This document shows positions 27,655 to 36,564 of a stretch of 64,000 bases of DNA, piece after piece. Positions within the stretch are counted from its first letter, which is position 1, and the number at the start of each line of letters is the position of its first letter. The stretch lies in the NCBI GenBank assembly GCA_900112325.1, contig FOLJ01000001.1, forward strand, positions 434,001-498,000, given 5' to 3'. The DNA comes from Micromonospora sediminimaris (lineage in GTDB: Bacteria > Actinomycetota > Actinomycetes > Mycobacteriales > Micromonosporaceae). The notes under the pieces were generated by a model. That model saw only the letters and a list, made by a program, of their open reading frames with translations. It ran no database searches and was not told the origin of the DNA. The translations under genes and the position numbers were made by a program.

Positions 27655-29148
27655 TCACTTGCCGCCGGCGAGCTTCTCCCGCAGTGCGGCGAGCGCCTCG
27701 TCGGTGGCCAGCGTGCCCGCCGGCTCCTCGGCCTGCCGGCTCGGGGCCGCGCTGGTCGAGGTGGTGGTGCCGCCGCCCGTGGGGGCGGGCTGCGGGTTGG
27801 CAGCGGCCTCGGCCTCGGCGGCCCGGGAGGTCTGCACCTGCTTCTGGTGCGCCTCCCAGCGCTGCCGCGCCTCGGCGTACTGGTTTTCCCAGGTCTCGCG
27901 CTGCTTGTCGTACCCCTCGAGCCACTCGCCCGTCTCCGGGTCGAAGCCCTCCGGGTAGATGTAGTTGCCCTCGGTGTCGTAGGTCGCGGCCATGCCGTAG
28001 AGGGTCGGGTCGAAGTGCTCCTCGCCCTCGACGAAGCCCTCGTTGGCCTGCTTGAGCGAGAGCGAGATCCGGCGACGCTCCAGGTCGATGTCGATGACCT
28101 TGACCATGACCTCGGAGCCGACCTGAACGACCTGCTCGGGGATCTCCACGTGCCGCTCGGCCAGCTCGGAGATGTGGACCAGACCCTCGATGCCATCGTC
28201 CACCCGGACGAAGGCGCCGAACGGCACCAGCTTGGTGACCTTACCCGGCACGATCTGCTGGATCGCGTGGGTGCGGGCGAACTGACGCCACGGGTCTTCC
28301 TGGGTCGCCTTCAGCGACAGCGAGACCCGCTCGCGGTCCAGGTCGACGTCCAGGACCTCGACCTCGACCTCCTGGCCCACCTCGACGACCTCGGACGGGT
28401 GGTCGATGTGCTTCCAGGACAGCTCGGAGACGTGCACCAGGCCGTCCACGCCGCCCAGGTCGACGAAGGCGCCGAAGTTGACGATCGAGGAGACGACGCC
28501 CTTGCGGACCTGCCCCTTCTGGAGCTTGTTGAGGAACTCGGTACGCACCTCGGACTGCGTCTGCTCCAGCCAGGCCCGGCGGGACAGCACCACGTTGTTG
28601 CGGTTCTTGTCCAGCTCGATGATCTTGGCTTCGAGCTCGCGGCCGACGTACGGCTGCAGGTCGCGCACCCGACGCATCTCGACCAGGGAGGCCGGCAGGA
28701 AGCCACGCAGCCCGATGTCGAGGATGAGGCCACCCTTGACCACCTCGATGACGGAACCGCGGACGACGCCGTCCTCGTCCTTGATCTTCTCGATCGTGCC
28801 CCAGGCCCGCTCGTACTGCGCCCGCTTCTTGGAGAGGATCAGCCGGCCCTCCTTGTCCTCCTTCTGAAGGACAAGGGCCTCGATGTGGTCGCCCACCGAG
28901 ACGACCTCTGCCGGGTCCACGTCGTGCTTGATCGACAACTCCCGAGAGGGAATGACACCCTCGGTCTTGTAGCCGATGTCGAGCAGGACCTCGTCCCGAT
29001 CGACCTTGACGACGGTGCCTTCGACAATGTCGCCGTCGTTGAAGTACTTGATGGTCTCGTCGATCGCGGCGAGGAAAGCCTCCTCAGAGCCGAGATCGTC
29101 GACGGTGACCTTGGTGGCGCTCGAGGGGGCCTCGATGCTGCTCGTCAT
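27655..29148 (-). CDS. rpsA: 30S ribosomal protein S1
   Basis: A 497-residue mRNA-binding ribosomal protein with four S1 domains: about 38-107 (GDIVEGTVVKVDRDEVLLDIGYKTEG), 123-191 (RGSVIEVVKGGLILDIGLRGFLP), 208-278 (KGVVSSIVNFGAFVDLGGVDGLVH) and 295-365 (PGKVTKLVPFGAFVRVDDGIEGLVH). Four domains plus a disordered tail is the actinobacterial form; E. coli has six. The tail (about 400-497) is Gln/Glu/Ala-rich and includes a Thr/Gly/Ser stretch. The ATG at 29146-29148 starts MTSSIEAPSS; sequence upstream in frame does not match the family. Confidence 0.97.
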   Translation of the reverse strand: MTSSIEAPSSATKVTVDDLGSEEAFLAAIDETIKYFNDGDIVEGTVVKVDRDEVLLDIGYKTEGVIPSRELSIKHDVDPAEVVSVGDHIEALVLQKEDKEGRLILSKKRAQYERAWGTIEKIKDEDGVVRGSVIEVVKGGLILDIGLRGFLPASLVEMRRVRDLQPYVGRELEAKIIELDKNRNNVVLSRRAWLEQTQSEVRTEFLNKLQKGQVRKGVVSSIVNFGAFVDLGGVDGLVHVSELSWKHIDHPSEVVEVGQEVEVEVLDVDLDRERVSLSLKATQEDPWRQFARTHAIQQIVPGKVTKLVPFGAFVRVDDGIEGLVHISELAERHVEIPEQVVQVGSEVMVKVIDIDLERRRISLSLKQANEGFVEGEEHFDPTLYGMAATYDTEGNYIYPEGFDPETGEWLEGYDKQRETWENQYAEARQRWEAHQKQVQTSRAAEAEAAANPQPAPTGGGTTTSTSAAPSRQAEEPAGTLATDEALAALREKLAGGK

Positions 29149-29326
29149 GTGGGCGGTTGCTCCGGTCGGATGGTGTGTCACAGCAGGCTGGTGTCGCGGT
29201 GACCTGTGCGCGCCAACGGATCCGTCGGCGGGCCCACCTGGATATCGCTGAACGAGATCTTGATGTGACTCCGTCGACCGCGCACCTGCTCCCTGCCGAG
29301 GCACACGATCCGCGAGCGCATCGTCT

Positions 29327-29357
29327 ACCCTACCTGCTGCATTACCACAGCGTGCAA
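29327..29357 (-). promoter_or_regulatory. Candidate rpsA promoter
   Basis: On the minus strand TTGCAC (29352-29357) and TAGGGT (29327-29332) are separated by 19 bp, implying a leader of about 175 nt for rpsA. The rest of the 29149-29473 region shows no gene. Confidence 0.35.
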
Positions 29358-29473
29358 GCCCTCCCGTCTACTCATCGGCGCACCAGCAGCGAAAGCGGAG
29401 ATTTCGACCAGAGATGCCGCGGGGGCGACGGGCCGCCGCCGGCCCCACCGCAGTGAGGGCCTAGCGTGGCCTG

Positions 29474-30280
29474 GTGGACGACGAGGACCGGGTGACCCGG
29501 CGTCGGGTCGGTGATGCCGAGGCACGCACCGCCAACCGGCGCTGGTGGGACGCCGACGCCGACGCGTACCAGGCCGAACACGGCAGCTTCCTGGGCGACG
29601 TGGACTTCGTCTGGTGTCCGGAGGGGCTGCGCGAGGCCGACGCCGGGCTGCTCGGCGAGGTGACCGGGCGGCAGGTGCTGGAGGTCGGCTGCGGTGCCGC
29701 CTCCTGCTCCCGCTGGCTGGCCACCCAGGGGGCCCGGCCGGTCGCGGTGGACCTGTCCGCCGGCATGTTGCGGCACGCGACACAGGCCAACGCCCGCAGC
29801 GGGGTACGCGTGCCGCTGGCGCAGACCGACGCGCTGGCGTTGCCCTTCGCCGACCAGACCTTCGACATCGCCTGCACGGCGTTCGGCGCGGTCCCGTTCG
29901 TCGAGGACTCGGCGGCACTGATGCGCCAGGTGCACCGGGTGCTGCGTCCCGGCGGCCGGTGGGTCTTCTCGGTCACCCACCCGATGCGCTGGATCTTCCT
30001 CGACGATCCCGGGGAGGGCGGGTTGACCGCCGTGCACTCGTACTTCGACACCCGGCCGTACGTGGAACTGGACGAACACGGCCGGGCCAGCTACGTCGAG
30101 CAGCACCGCACCCTCGGCGACCGGGTACGCGAGCTGGTAGGTGCCGGGTTCCGGCTGCTGGACCTGGTGGAACCGGAGTGGCCGGAGGGACACGAGGGGA
30201 TCTGGGGGCAGTGGAGCCCGTTGCGCGGCCGACTGTTTCCCGGCACCGCCATCTTCGTCACCGAGAAACCGGCCCGCTGA
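29474..30280 (+). CDS. Class I SAM-dependent methyltransferase
   Basis: A 268-residue methyltransferase of the Methyltransf_11 type. The SAM-binding motif I is VLEVGCGAASCSRWLA, followed by the acidic residue in VAVDLSAGML, motif II-like FDIACTAFGAVPFVED and motif III LRPGGRWVFSV. The C-terminal segment (LDLVEPEWPEGHEGIWGQWSPLRGRLFPGTAIF) is typical of actinobacterial homologues of unknown substrate. It starts at GTG 29474. It is divergent from rpsA, separated by 325 bp holding the rpsA leader. Confidence 0.88.
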   Translation: MDDEDRVTRRRVGDAEARTANRRWWDADADAYQAEHGSFLGDVDFVWCPEGLREADAGLLGEVTGRQVLEVGCGAASCSRWLATQGARPVAVDLSAGMLRHATQANARSGVRVPLAQTDALALPFADQTFDIACTAFGAVPFVEDSAALMRQVHRVLRPGGRWVFSVTHPMRWIFLDDPGEGGLTAVHSYFDTRPYVELDEHGRASYVEQHRTLGDRVRELVGAGFRLLDLVEPEWPEGHEGIWGQWSPLRGRLFPGTAIFVTEKPAR

Positions 30281-30345
30281 GGAACGACGCCGTGCCGGAC
30301 GGTCAGTGCGACGCCGTCGTCCCCGGGTGGCGTTACGCTCACCAC

Positions 30346-30948
30346 ATGAGCGCCGAGCCCATCCCGACATCACCTGGCCCCTGGTGTCCGGACCCGATGC
30401 GGCAGCAGCGTGCGGACTACACGCTGGAGGACCTGCTCGCCCTGCCGGACGACGCCCCCCGCGTCGAACTCGTCGACGGAGTCATCCACGTGACACCCTC
30501 CCCCACCCTGGGCCATCAGGACATCTCATTCCTGCTGACGTCGTGGTTGCGATCCCACGCGCCAGCGCACCTGCGTGCCGCCCAGGCGATCGGCGTCGGG
30601 CTCAGCCACAACACCAGCCGACAACCGGACGTGCTGCTCTGCCGCGCCGGACTGCCCGCCGACCGGTCCCGGCTGCGACCAGCGGACGTCGTGCTGGCCG
30701 TCGAGGTCGTCTCGCCGGGTACCCGCCGCGTCGACCGGTTCGCCAAGCCGGGCGAGTACGCCGCCGCCGGCATCCCCTTCTACTGGCGCGTCGAGCTGAA
30801 CCCGGTGCACGTGTACGCGTACCGCCTCGGCGACCGGATCGGGCCGGGCGGGGAACGGCAGTACGAACTCGTCGCCGACAGCGCGGAGCTGATCGAGCTG
30901 ACCGAGCCTTTCGAGATCAAACTTCCGGTCCGCGACCTCACTCCATAG
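30346..30948 (+). CDS. Uma2 family (DUF820) PD-(D/E)XK-like endonuclease
   Basis: A 200-residue protein. The family pattern is present: YTLEDLLALPDDAPRVELVDGVIHVTPSPTLGHQ at the N-terminus, then RQPDVLLCR and VVLAVEVVSPGT (the E-x-V-S-P-x-T active-site strand), then KPGEYAAAGIPFYWRVE. The Glu in ELVDG, Asp in QPDVL and Glu in VEVVS are the presumed metal ligands. Uma2 proteins are very common in cyanobacteria and actinobacteria; their role is unclear, and some may come from mobile elements. It stands alone after the methyltransferase gene. Confidence 0.9.
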   Translation: MSAEPIPTSPGPWCPDPMRQQRADYTLEDLLALPDDAPRVELVDGVIHVTPSPTLGHQDISFLLTSWLRSHAPAHLRAAQAIGVGLSHNTSRQPDVLLCRAGLPADRSRLRPADVVLAVEVVSPGTRRVDRFAKPGEYAAAGIPFYWRVELNPVHVYAYRLGDRIGPGGERQYELVADSAELIELTEPFEIKLPVRDLTP

Positions 30949-31012
30949 CCCCGACCGTGCACGTGACCCGACGGCGGCGTTTTCACCGACCGCCCCCGGG
31001 TACCCGAACACC

Positions 31013-31231
31013 ATGGCCGACCAGGAGTTCCGCAAGGGTGACCACGTCTCCTGGGCCAGCCACAGCGGCCGGGCCCACGGTGTGGTCAAGGAGAAGCTGA
31101 CCGAACGGACCCACGTACGCGGGCACCCCGTGAACGCGTCACCGGAGCAGCCGCAGTACCGCATCCGCAACGACGACTCGGGTCGGGACGTGGCCCACCG
31201 TCCGGAGGTGCTGCGCCGTGAGCAGTCGTGA
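31013..31231 (+). CDS. DUF2945 (hypervirulence-associated Tudor-like domain) protein
   Basis: A 72-residue protein that is all domain: FRKGDHVSWASHSGRAHGVVKEKLTERTHVRGHPVNASPEQPQYRIRNDDSGRDVAHRPEVL. The small beta-barrel with the KGD-x-V-x-W start is characteristic. Function is unknown. It overlaps the following DUF3140 gene by 14 bp, which shows that the two are translated together. Confidence 0.9.
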   Translation: MADQEFRKGDHVSWASHSGRAHGVVKEKLTERTHVRGHPVNASPEQPQYRIRNDDSGRDVAHRPEVLRREQS

Positions 31232-31577
31232 CGACCCGGACCAGACCTACCGGGAGTTCACCGAGGCGGTGAACATGAAGCCCGGCGAGTTGTCGAAGTG
31301 GCTGGAAACCGACGAGTCCAAGCAGGTCGGCTGGCACAAGGGTGGCCGGTCCGGCGGTGGCGAGTCAGTGGGTCACGAATCCGGTCGGCGAATCATTGAG
31401 CTGCTCCGCCGGAAACGGGGCCAGCTGAGCGCCGCCGACTACACACACATGCGCAAGGTCATCGGGTACGTGCACCGCCACCTGGCGCAGCGGCCCTCCG
31501 GCGACGTACAGGACACGAAATGGCGTTGGTCCCTGATGAACTGGGGCCACGACCCGCTCAAAGCGAGCCGGTCGTGA
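31218..31577 (+). CDS. DUF3140 family protein
   Basis: A 119-residue protein starting at GTG 31218 inside the end of the DUF2945 gene. The family pattern is visible: FTEAVNMKPGELSKWLETDESKQVGW, SVGHESGRRIIELLRRKRGQLSAADYTHMRKVIGYVHRHLAQRP, and WRWSLMNWGHDPLK. It is basic and helical, suggesting a nucleic-acid or chromatin role (inference). Pairing with DUF2945 in two overlapping frames implies joint action. Confidence 0.88.
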   Translation: MSSRDDPDQTYREFTEAVNMKPGELSKWLETDESKQVGWHKGGRSGGGESVGHESGRRIIELLRRKRGQLSAADYTHMRKVIGYVHRHLAQRPSGDVQDTKWRWSLMNWGHDPLKASRS

Positions 31578-31595
31578 CCCCGGTACTGCGAGCGG

Positions 31596-32027
31596 TCAGG
31601 CGATCTTCATGTACGAGCCCGTGAACGACCCGGTCTCGACATGCCAGTGGACGTGGTACGGCCCGTTACCGGCCGGGTACCTGGCCGAGCCGAGCGTACG
31701 CAGGGTGCCGTCGCACACCGCGTAGTTGATCGTACGGGCGCCGTTCGGGTTGTTGATGAGATGGATGTACGTCTCGCTGTGATAGTTGCCGAGGCAGTAG
31801 TAGGAGACCGCCCGCTTCGAGTGGTACGTGCAGGTACGCGGCCCGTCCGGATACTTGCTCGACGCACCCAACGAACTGCCCTGTGGGAAGTTCGTGACGA
31901 TCGTGTTCGTCGGGTACGCACACAGCGCCAACGGTGCCGGATCGGCCGCGTGCGCGGCGGTGGGCGCGGCAACGGCGAACGCCACTACCACCGCGAGCAT
32001 GCCGAGCACCCGAGACATTCGTAACAA
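31596..32027 (-). CDS. Small secreted protein of unknown function
   Basis: A 143-residue protein with a clear Sec signal peptide (hydrophobic stretch, then AHA-A cleavage at about residue 27). The mature part of about 115 residues has four Cys (in LCAYP, RTCTYHS, YYCLGNY, AVCDG), which suggests two disulfides. It is rich in Tyr, His and Asn (GPYHVHWHVETGSFTGSYMKIA). The TTG at 32025-32027 is preferred because GGGGAGG sits 5 nt before it; the ATG at 32016-32018 is 14 nt from that site. I do not recognise the family. It is convergent with the DUF3140 gene and downstream of polA. Confidence 0.75.
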   Translation of the reverse strand: MLRMSRVLGMLAVVVAFAVAAPTAAHAADPAPLALCAYPTNTIVTNFPQGSSLGASSKYPDGPRTCTYHSKRAVSYYCLGNYHSETYIHLINNPNGARTINYAVCDGTLRTLGSARYPAGNGPYHVHWHVETGSFTGSYMKIA

Positions 32028-32118
32028 AGATTCCTCCCCGTGATCAAACTTGGGGGGAGCCTAACAGCCGCTACGCGAAAATGTGTCCCCTGTGGAGGGA
32101 ACCGCGCTGGCTCGTCAC

Positions 32119-34818
32119 TCAGTGGTCGGCGCTGTTCCAGTCGCGGCCGTCGCCCACCGACACCTCCAACGGCACTGACAGCGGGTACGCCCCACCCATC
32201 TCGCGCCGGACCAGTTCCTCAAGCACCGTCCGTTCTCCCGGCGCGACCTCGAAGACCAGCTCGTCATGCACCTGCAACAGCATCCGGGAACGCAGGCCGG
32301 CGTCCCGCAATGCGGTGTCGACGTGCAGCATGGCGACCTTGATGATGTCCGCCGCGGAGCCCTGGATCGGGGCGTTGAGCGCCATCCGCTCGGCCATCTC
32401 CCGACGCTGCCGGTTGTCGCTGACCAGGTCGGGCAGATACCGCCGACGGCCGAGGATGGTGGAGGTGTAGCCGTCCTGGCGAGCCCGGGCGACCACCTCC
32501 TGCAGGTAGTCGCGTACCCCGCCGAACCCGGCGAAGTAGTTCTCCATCAACCCGCGTGCCTCCTCGGCGCTGATGCCGAGCTGCTGGGACAGGCCGAAGG
32601 CGCTGAGCCCGTACGCCAAGCCGTAGTTCATCGCCTTGATCTTGCGCCGCTGGTCCGGGGTGACCTCGGCGAGCGGCACCGTGAAGACCGACGAGGCCGT
32701 CGCGGCGTGGAAGTCGGCGCCGGAGTTGAACGCCTGGATCAGCGCGTCGTCGGCCGACAGGTGCGCCATGATCCGCATCTCGATCTGGCTGTAGTCGGCG
32801 GTGAGCAGACACTCGAAGCCCTCCCCCACCACGAAGGCACGGCGGATCCGTCGCCCCTCCTCGGTGCGGATGGGGATGTTCTGCAGGTTGGGCTCGGTGG
32901 AGGAGAGCCGGCCGGTGGCGGCCACCGTCTGGTTGAAGGTGGTGTGGATGCGCCCGTCGTCGGAGACCGACTTGAGCAGCCCGTCCACCGTCGACTTGAG
33001 CTTCGCCACGTCGCGGTGCCGCAGCAGGTGGGCCAGCACCGGGTGCGGGTTCTGCGCGTAGAGCCACTGCAACGCGTCCGCGTCGGTGGTGTAACCCGTC
33101 TTGATCCGCTTGGTCTTGGGCAGATTCAGCTCGCCGAAGAGGATCTCCTGTAACTGCTTGGGTGAGCCGAGGTTGAACTCCCGCCCCACCGCCTCGTACG
33201 CACCCTGCGCGGCGGCCTTCACCTCGGCTGCGAAGTGCGCCTCCAACTCCGTCAGGTAGTCGGTGTCGGCGGCGATGCCGGTGCGCTCCAGCTGCGCCAG
33301 CACCCGCATCAGCGGCAGCTCGACCCCGGCCATCAGCCGGGCCGACTGCTCCCCGTCGCGGGACAGCTCCGCGTCGATCGCGTCGGCCAGGTCGAGGGTG
33401 GCCCGGGCGTGCAGCATCAGGTTCTGCTCGGCCTCGCTGTCGCCGCCGAGCCCGTCGAGAGTCAGCTGCCCGGTCTCGGGGGCGTCGACCCGCAGTTCCC
33501 GGTGCAGGTAGCGCAGCGCCAGGTCGGTGAGGTCGTAGGACCGCTGATCGGGGCGGGCCAGGTAGGCGGCGATCTGCGTGTCGCGGGCGATGCCGGCGAG
33601 ATCCCAGCCGTGCGCGGCGAAGGCGAGCACGGCCGGTTTGCTGTCGTGCAGCACCTTGGGCCGGGTCTCGTCGGCCAGCCACGCCGCCAGCGCCGCCTCG
33701 TCGCCGGCCTCCAGCTGGCCCGGGTCGAACCAGGCCGCCGCACCGTCGGCGGTGGCCAGGGCCATGCCAGTGACACTTGCGGTGTGCCGGCGATTCGGGC
33801 CGGTGTCGAGCTTGACCGCGACGCCGACGCCGGTGCCGGCCGGCGCGTGCGTCTCCAGCCAACCCACGAGCGCGCCGGGCGCGGACAGCACCTCGCCGGC
33901 CAGGTCGAAGCCCGACTCCGCCTCCGGCTCGACCGCTTCGAGGTACTGGTAGAGGCGGTCCCGCAGGATGCGGAACTGAAGGGTGTCGAAGACCTGGTGC
34001 ACCGCCTCGCGGTCCCATCCCTGCCAGCGGGCGTCCTCGGGACGCAGCGGCAACTCCAGGTCGGCGACCAGCTGGTTGATCTCGTAGTTGCGGATCACAT
34101 CGGCGAGCCGTTCCCGGAGACTGTCGCCGGCCTTGCCCTTGATCTCGTCGGCGCGGGCGATGACGCCGTCCACCCCGCCGTACGTGTTGATCCATTTCGC
34201 GGCGGTCTTCGGGCCGACGCCGGGGATGCCGGGGAGGTTGTCGCTGGTCTCGCCGACGAGGGCGGCCAGGTCGCGGTAGCGGCCGGGGGTGACGCCATAC
34301 TTCGCCTCGACCGCAGCCGGGTCCATCCGGGCCAGGTCGGAGACGCCCTTGCGCGGGTAGAGCACAGTGATGTGCTCGTCGACGAGCTGGAAGGCGTCCC
34401 GGTCGCCGGTGCAGATCAGCACCGGCATGCCCTGGTCGCGGGCCTGGCAGGCCAGCGTGGCGATGACGTCGTCGGCCTCGTAGCCCTCCTTCTCCACCAC
34501 CGGGACGCGCAGCGCTGCCAGGATCTCCTTCACCAGGCTGACCTGGCCCTTGAAATCGGTCGGGGTCTCGCTGCGACCCGCCTTGTACTCCGCGTACTTC
34601 TCGGTGCGGAAGGACCGGCGGGAGACGTCGAAGGCGACGACGATGTGGGTCGGCTGCTCGTCGCGCAACACGTTGATCAACATTGAGGTGAAGCCGTAGA
34701 CCGCGTTCGTCGGCTGCCCGGTCGTGGTGGAGAAATTTTCCACCGGCAGGGCGAAGAACGCCCGGTAGGCCAGGGAGTGTCCGTCGACGAGAAGCAGGCG
34801 CGGGGTCGTAGCTGTCAC
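32119..34818 (-). CDS. polA: DNA polymerase I
   Basis: An 899-residue repair and Okazaki-fragment processing polymerase. The GTG at 34816-34818 starts VTATTPRLLLVDGHSLAYRAF, the usual beginning. The N-terminal 5'-nuclease domain has TGDRDAFQLVDEHI and the GIPGVGPKTA helix-hairpin-helix. The middle domain (about 315-500) lacks the DxE and other acidic residues of a working 3'-5' exonuclease, as in other actinobacterial PolI, so there is no proofreading. The polymerase domain has motif A DYSQIEMRIMAH, motif B RRKIKAMNYGLAYGLS and motif C QVHDELVFE. Confidence 0.97.
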   Translation of the reverse strand: MTATTPRLLLVDGHSLAYRAFFALPVENFSTTTGQPTNAVYGFTSMLINVLRDEQPTHIVVAFDVSRRSFRTEKYAEYKAGRSETPTDFKGQVSLVKEILAALRVPVVEKEGYEADDVIATLACQARDQGMPVLICTGDRDAFQLVDEHITVLYPRKGVSDLARMDPAAVEAKYGVTPGRYRDLAALVGETSDNLPGIPGVGPKTAAKWINTYGGVDGVIARADEIKGKAGDSLRERLADVIRNYEINQLVADLELPLRPEDARWQGWDREAVHQVFDTLQFRILRDRLYQYLEAVEPEAESGFDLAGEVLSAPGALVGWLETHAPAGTGVGVAVKLDTGPNRRHTASVTGMALATADGAAAWFDPGQLEAGDEAALAAWLADETRPKVLHDSKPAVLAFAAHGWDLAGIARDTQIAAYLARPDQRSYDLTDLALRYLHRELRVDAPETGQLTLDGLGGDSEAEQNLMLHARATLDLADAIDAELSRDGEQSARLMAGVELPLMRVLAQLERTGIAADTDYLTELEAHFAAEVKAAAQGAYEAVGREFNLGSPKQLQEILFGELNLPKTKRIKTGYTTDADALQWLYAQNPHPVLAHLLRHRDVAKLKSTVDGLLKSVSDDGRIHTTFNQTVAATGRLSSTEPNLQNIPIRTEEGRRIRRAFVVGEGFECLLTADYSQIEMRIMAHLSADDALIQAFNSGADFHAATASSVFTVPLAEVTPDQRRKIKAMNYGLAYGLSAFGLSQQLGISAEEARGLMENYFAGFGGVRDYLQEVVARARQDGYTSTILGRRRYLPDLVSDNRQRREMAERMALNAPIQGSAADIIKVAMLHVDTALRDAGLRSRMLLQVHDELVFEVAPGERTVLEELVRREMGGAYPLSVPLEVSVGDGRDWNSADH

Positions 34819-34925
34819 GGCTGCGACTCTAGTCCGTACCGCCGACAAGGCTGGCGCGGCAGCACCGGAACGCCGCCGGCCGCCCACCCACGAGGGACGG
34901 ACGGCCGACGCCGGTACGACACACC

Positions 34926-35636
34926 TCAGGCCACGCCCAGGTACGCCTCCTTGATCGACGGGTCGTGCAGGAGTTCCTGACCGGTGCCCTCCTTGACGAT
35001 CCGACCGGTCTCCAGCACGTACGCCCGGTGGGCCCGGGAGAGCGCCTGCTGGGCGTTCTGCTCCACCAGCAGCACCGTGGTGCCCTGCTGGTTGATCTCC
35101 ACGATGATGTCGAAGATCTGCTGGATGATCATAGGAGCGAGACCCATCGACGGCTCGTCCAGCAGCAGCAGCTTCGGTCGGCTCATCAGCGCCCGTCCGA
35201 CGGCGAGCATCTGCTGCTCACCGCCGGAAAGGGTGCCACCGGCCTGCTTACGCCGCTCACGCAGCCGGGGGAACATCTCCAGCACCCGCTCCAGGTCGGC
35301 GGCGATGCCGGCGTGGTCGCGCCGGGTGTACGCCCCCATGTCCAGATTTTCCAGCACGGTCATGCCGGGGAAGATCTGCCGACCCTCGGGCGACTGGCAC
35401 AGGCCCCGGACCACCCGCAGGTCGGCGCGGAGCTTGCTGATGTCCTCACCGTTGAAGGTGATCCGGCCGCCGGACAGCGACCGGATACCGGAGATCGCCC
35501 GCATGGTGGTGGTCTTGCCGGCACCGTTGGCACCGATCAGGGCCACCACCTCACCCTCGTTGACGGTGAGGCTGATGCCGTGCAACGCCTCGATCCGGCC
35601 GTACGAGACGCTGACGTTGTCCAACTCAAGCAGCAT
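34926..35636 (-). CDS. livF: Branched-chain amino-acid ABC transporter, ATP-binding protein LivF
   Basis: A 236-residue ABC ATPase. Walker A is GANGAGKTT, signature LSGGEQQML, Walker B LLLDEPSMGLAP, followed by H-loop-like LVEQNAQQALSRAHRAYVLETG. The LivF type is recognised by DEPSMGLAPMIIQQIFDII. It is last in the five-gene liv operon and overlaps livG by 11 bp. Confidence 0.95.
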   Translation of the reverse strand: MLLELDNVSVSYGRIEALHGISLTVNEGEVVALIGANGAGKTTTMRAISGIRSLSGGRITFNGEDISKLRADLRVVRGLCQSPEGRQIFPGMTVLENLDMGAYTRRDHAGIAADLERVLEMFPRLRERRKQAGGTLSGGEQQMLAVGRALMSRPKLLLLDEPSMGLAPMIIQQIFDIIVEINQQGTTVLLVEQNAQQALSRAHRAYVLETGRIVKEGTGQELLHDPSIKEAYLGVA

Positions 35637-36564
35637 CGGCGGACTCCCCCAGGTATGCCGCGATCACCCGCGGGTCTCGGCTGACCTCGTCCGGCAGGCC
35701 GTCGGCGATCTTGCTGCCGAACTCCAGCACCACGATCCGGTCGGTGACACCCATCACCAGCCGCATGTCGTGCTCGATCAGCAGCACGGTGACGCCGTTG
35801 TCGCGGATCCGGCGGATCAGCCCCAGCAGTTCCTCCTTCTCGGCCGGGTTGAACCCGGCCGCCGGCTCGTCCAGGCAGAGCAGCTTCGGCTCGGTGCCGA
35901 GCGCCCGGGCGATCTCCAGCCGCCGCTGGTAGCCGTACGGGAGGTTGCGCGCCGCGTCGTTGGCCCGGTCGGCGATGCCGACGAAACGCAGCAGCTCCAT
36001 CGCCTTCTCCTCGGCCGCCCGCTCCTCCAGAACGTAGCGGGACAGGCCGAAGGTCTTGGCGAAGGACCGTCGCAACTGCTGCCAGGTACGTGCGACACCA
36101 CCGGCGGCGGTGACCTCCGGCAACTGCTCCGGCGTGGGCCGCACCCGGTAGAGCCGGAACAGCGCGCCGGGCACGCTCGTCTTGTGCCGGGAGTCCGTCC
36201 CGACCATGACGTTCTCCAGCGCCGACATCTCCGGGAACAGCCGGATGTTCTGGAACGTCCGGGAGATGCCCAGCCGGCTGATCTGGTGCGGCTTGCGACC
36301 GGTGACCCGTTCGCCGCCGAACCGGACCGCACCCGAGGTCGGCTTGTAGACCCCTGTCATCACGTTGAAGCAGGTGGTCTTGCCGGCACCGTTGGGCCCG
36401 ATCAGGCCGAGGATCTCGCCTTCCTTGATCTCGAAGTTGACCTCGTTGAGCGCGACCACACCACCGAACCGGAGCGTGACGTTGTCGACCTCCAGGAGGT
36501 TCCTGGCCGGTCCCGGTTGGGCCGGGATCTTCGGCGCCGCCGGGGTCTTCGTCTCATCAGACAT
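35626..36564 (-). CDS. livG: Branched-chain amino-acid ABC transporter, ATP-binding protein LivG
   Basis: A 312-residue ABC ATPase, longer than the usual 255-260 residues owing to an N-terminal Pro/Ala extension and an insert before the signature (about 120-170, SRHKTSVPGALFRLYRV). Walker A is GPNGAGKTT. The LivG-type ISRTFQNIRLF motif follows, then Walker B LLCLDEPAAGFNPAEKEELLGLI, with LIEHDMRLVMGVTDRI. The canonical LSGGQ signature is replaced by LPYGYQRRLEIARAL, which is normal for LivG. It overlaps livM by 8 bp. Confidence 0.95.
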   Translation of the reverse strand: MSDETKTPAAPKIPAQPGPARNLLEVDNVTLRFGGVVALNEVNFEIKEGEILGLIGPNGAGKTTCFNVMTGVYKPTSGAVRFGGERVTGRKPHQISRLGISRTFQNIRLFPEMSALENVMVGTDSRHKTSVPGALFRLYRVRPTPEQLPEVTAAGGVARTWQQLRRSFAKTFGLSRYVLEERAAEEKAMELLRFVGIADRANDAARNLPYGYQRRLEIARALGTEPKLLCLDEPAAGFNPAEKEELLGLIRRIRDNGVTVLLIEHDMRLVMGVTDRIVVLEFGSKIADGLPDEVSRDPRVIAAYLGESADAA

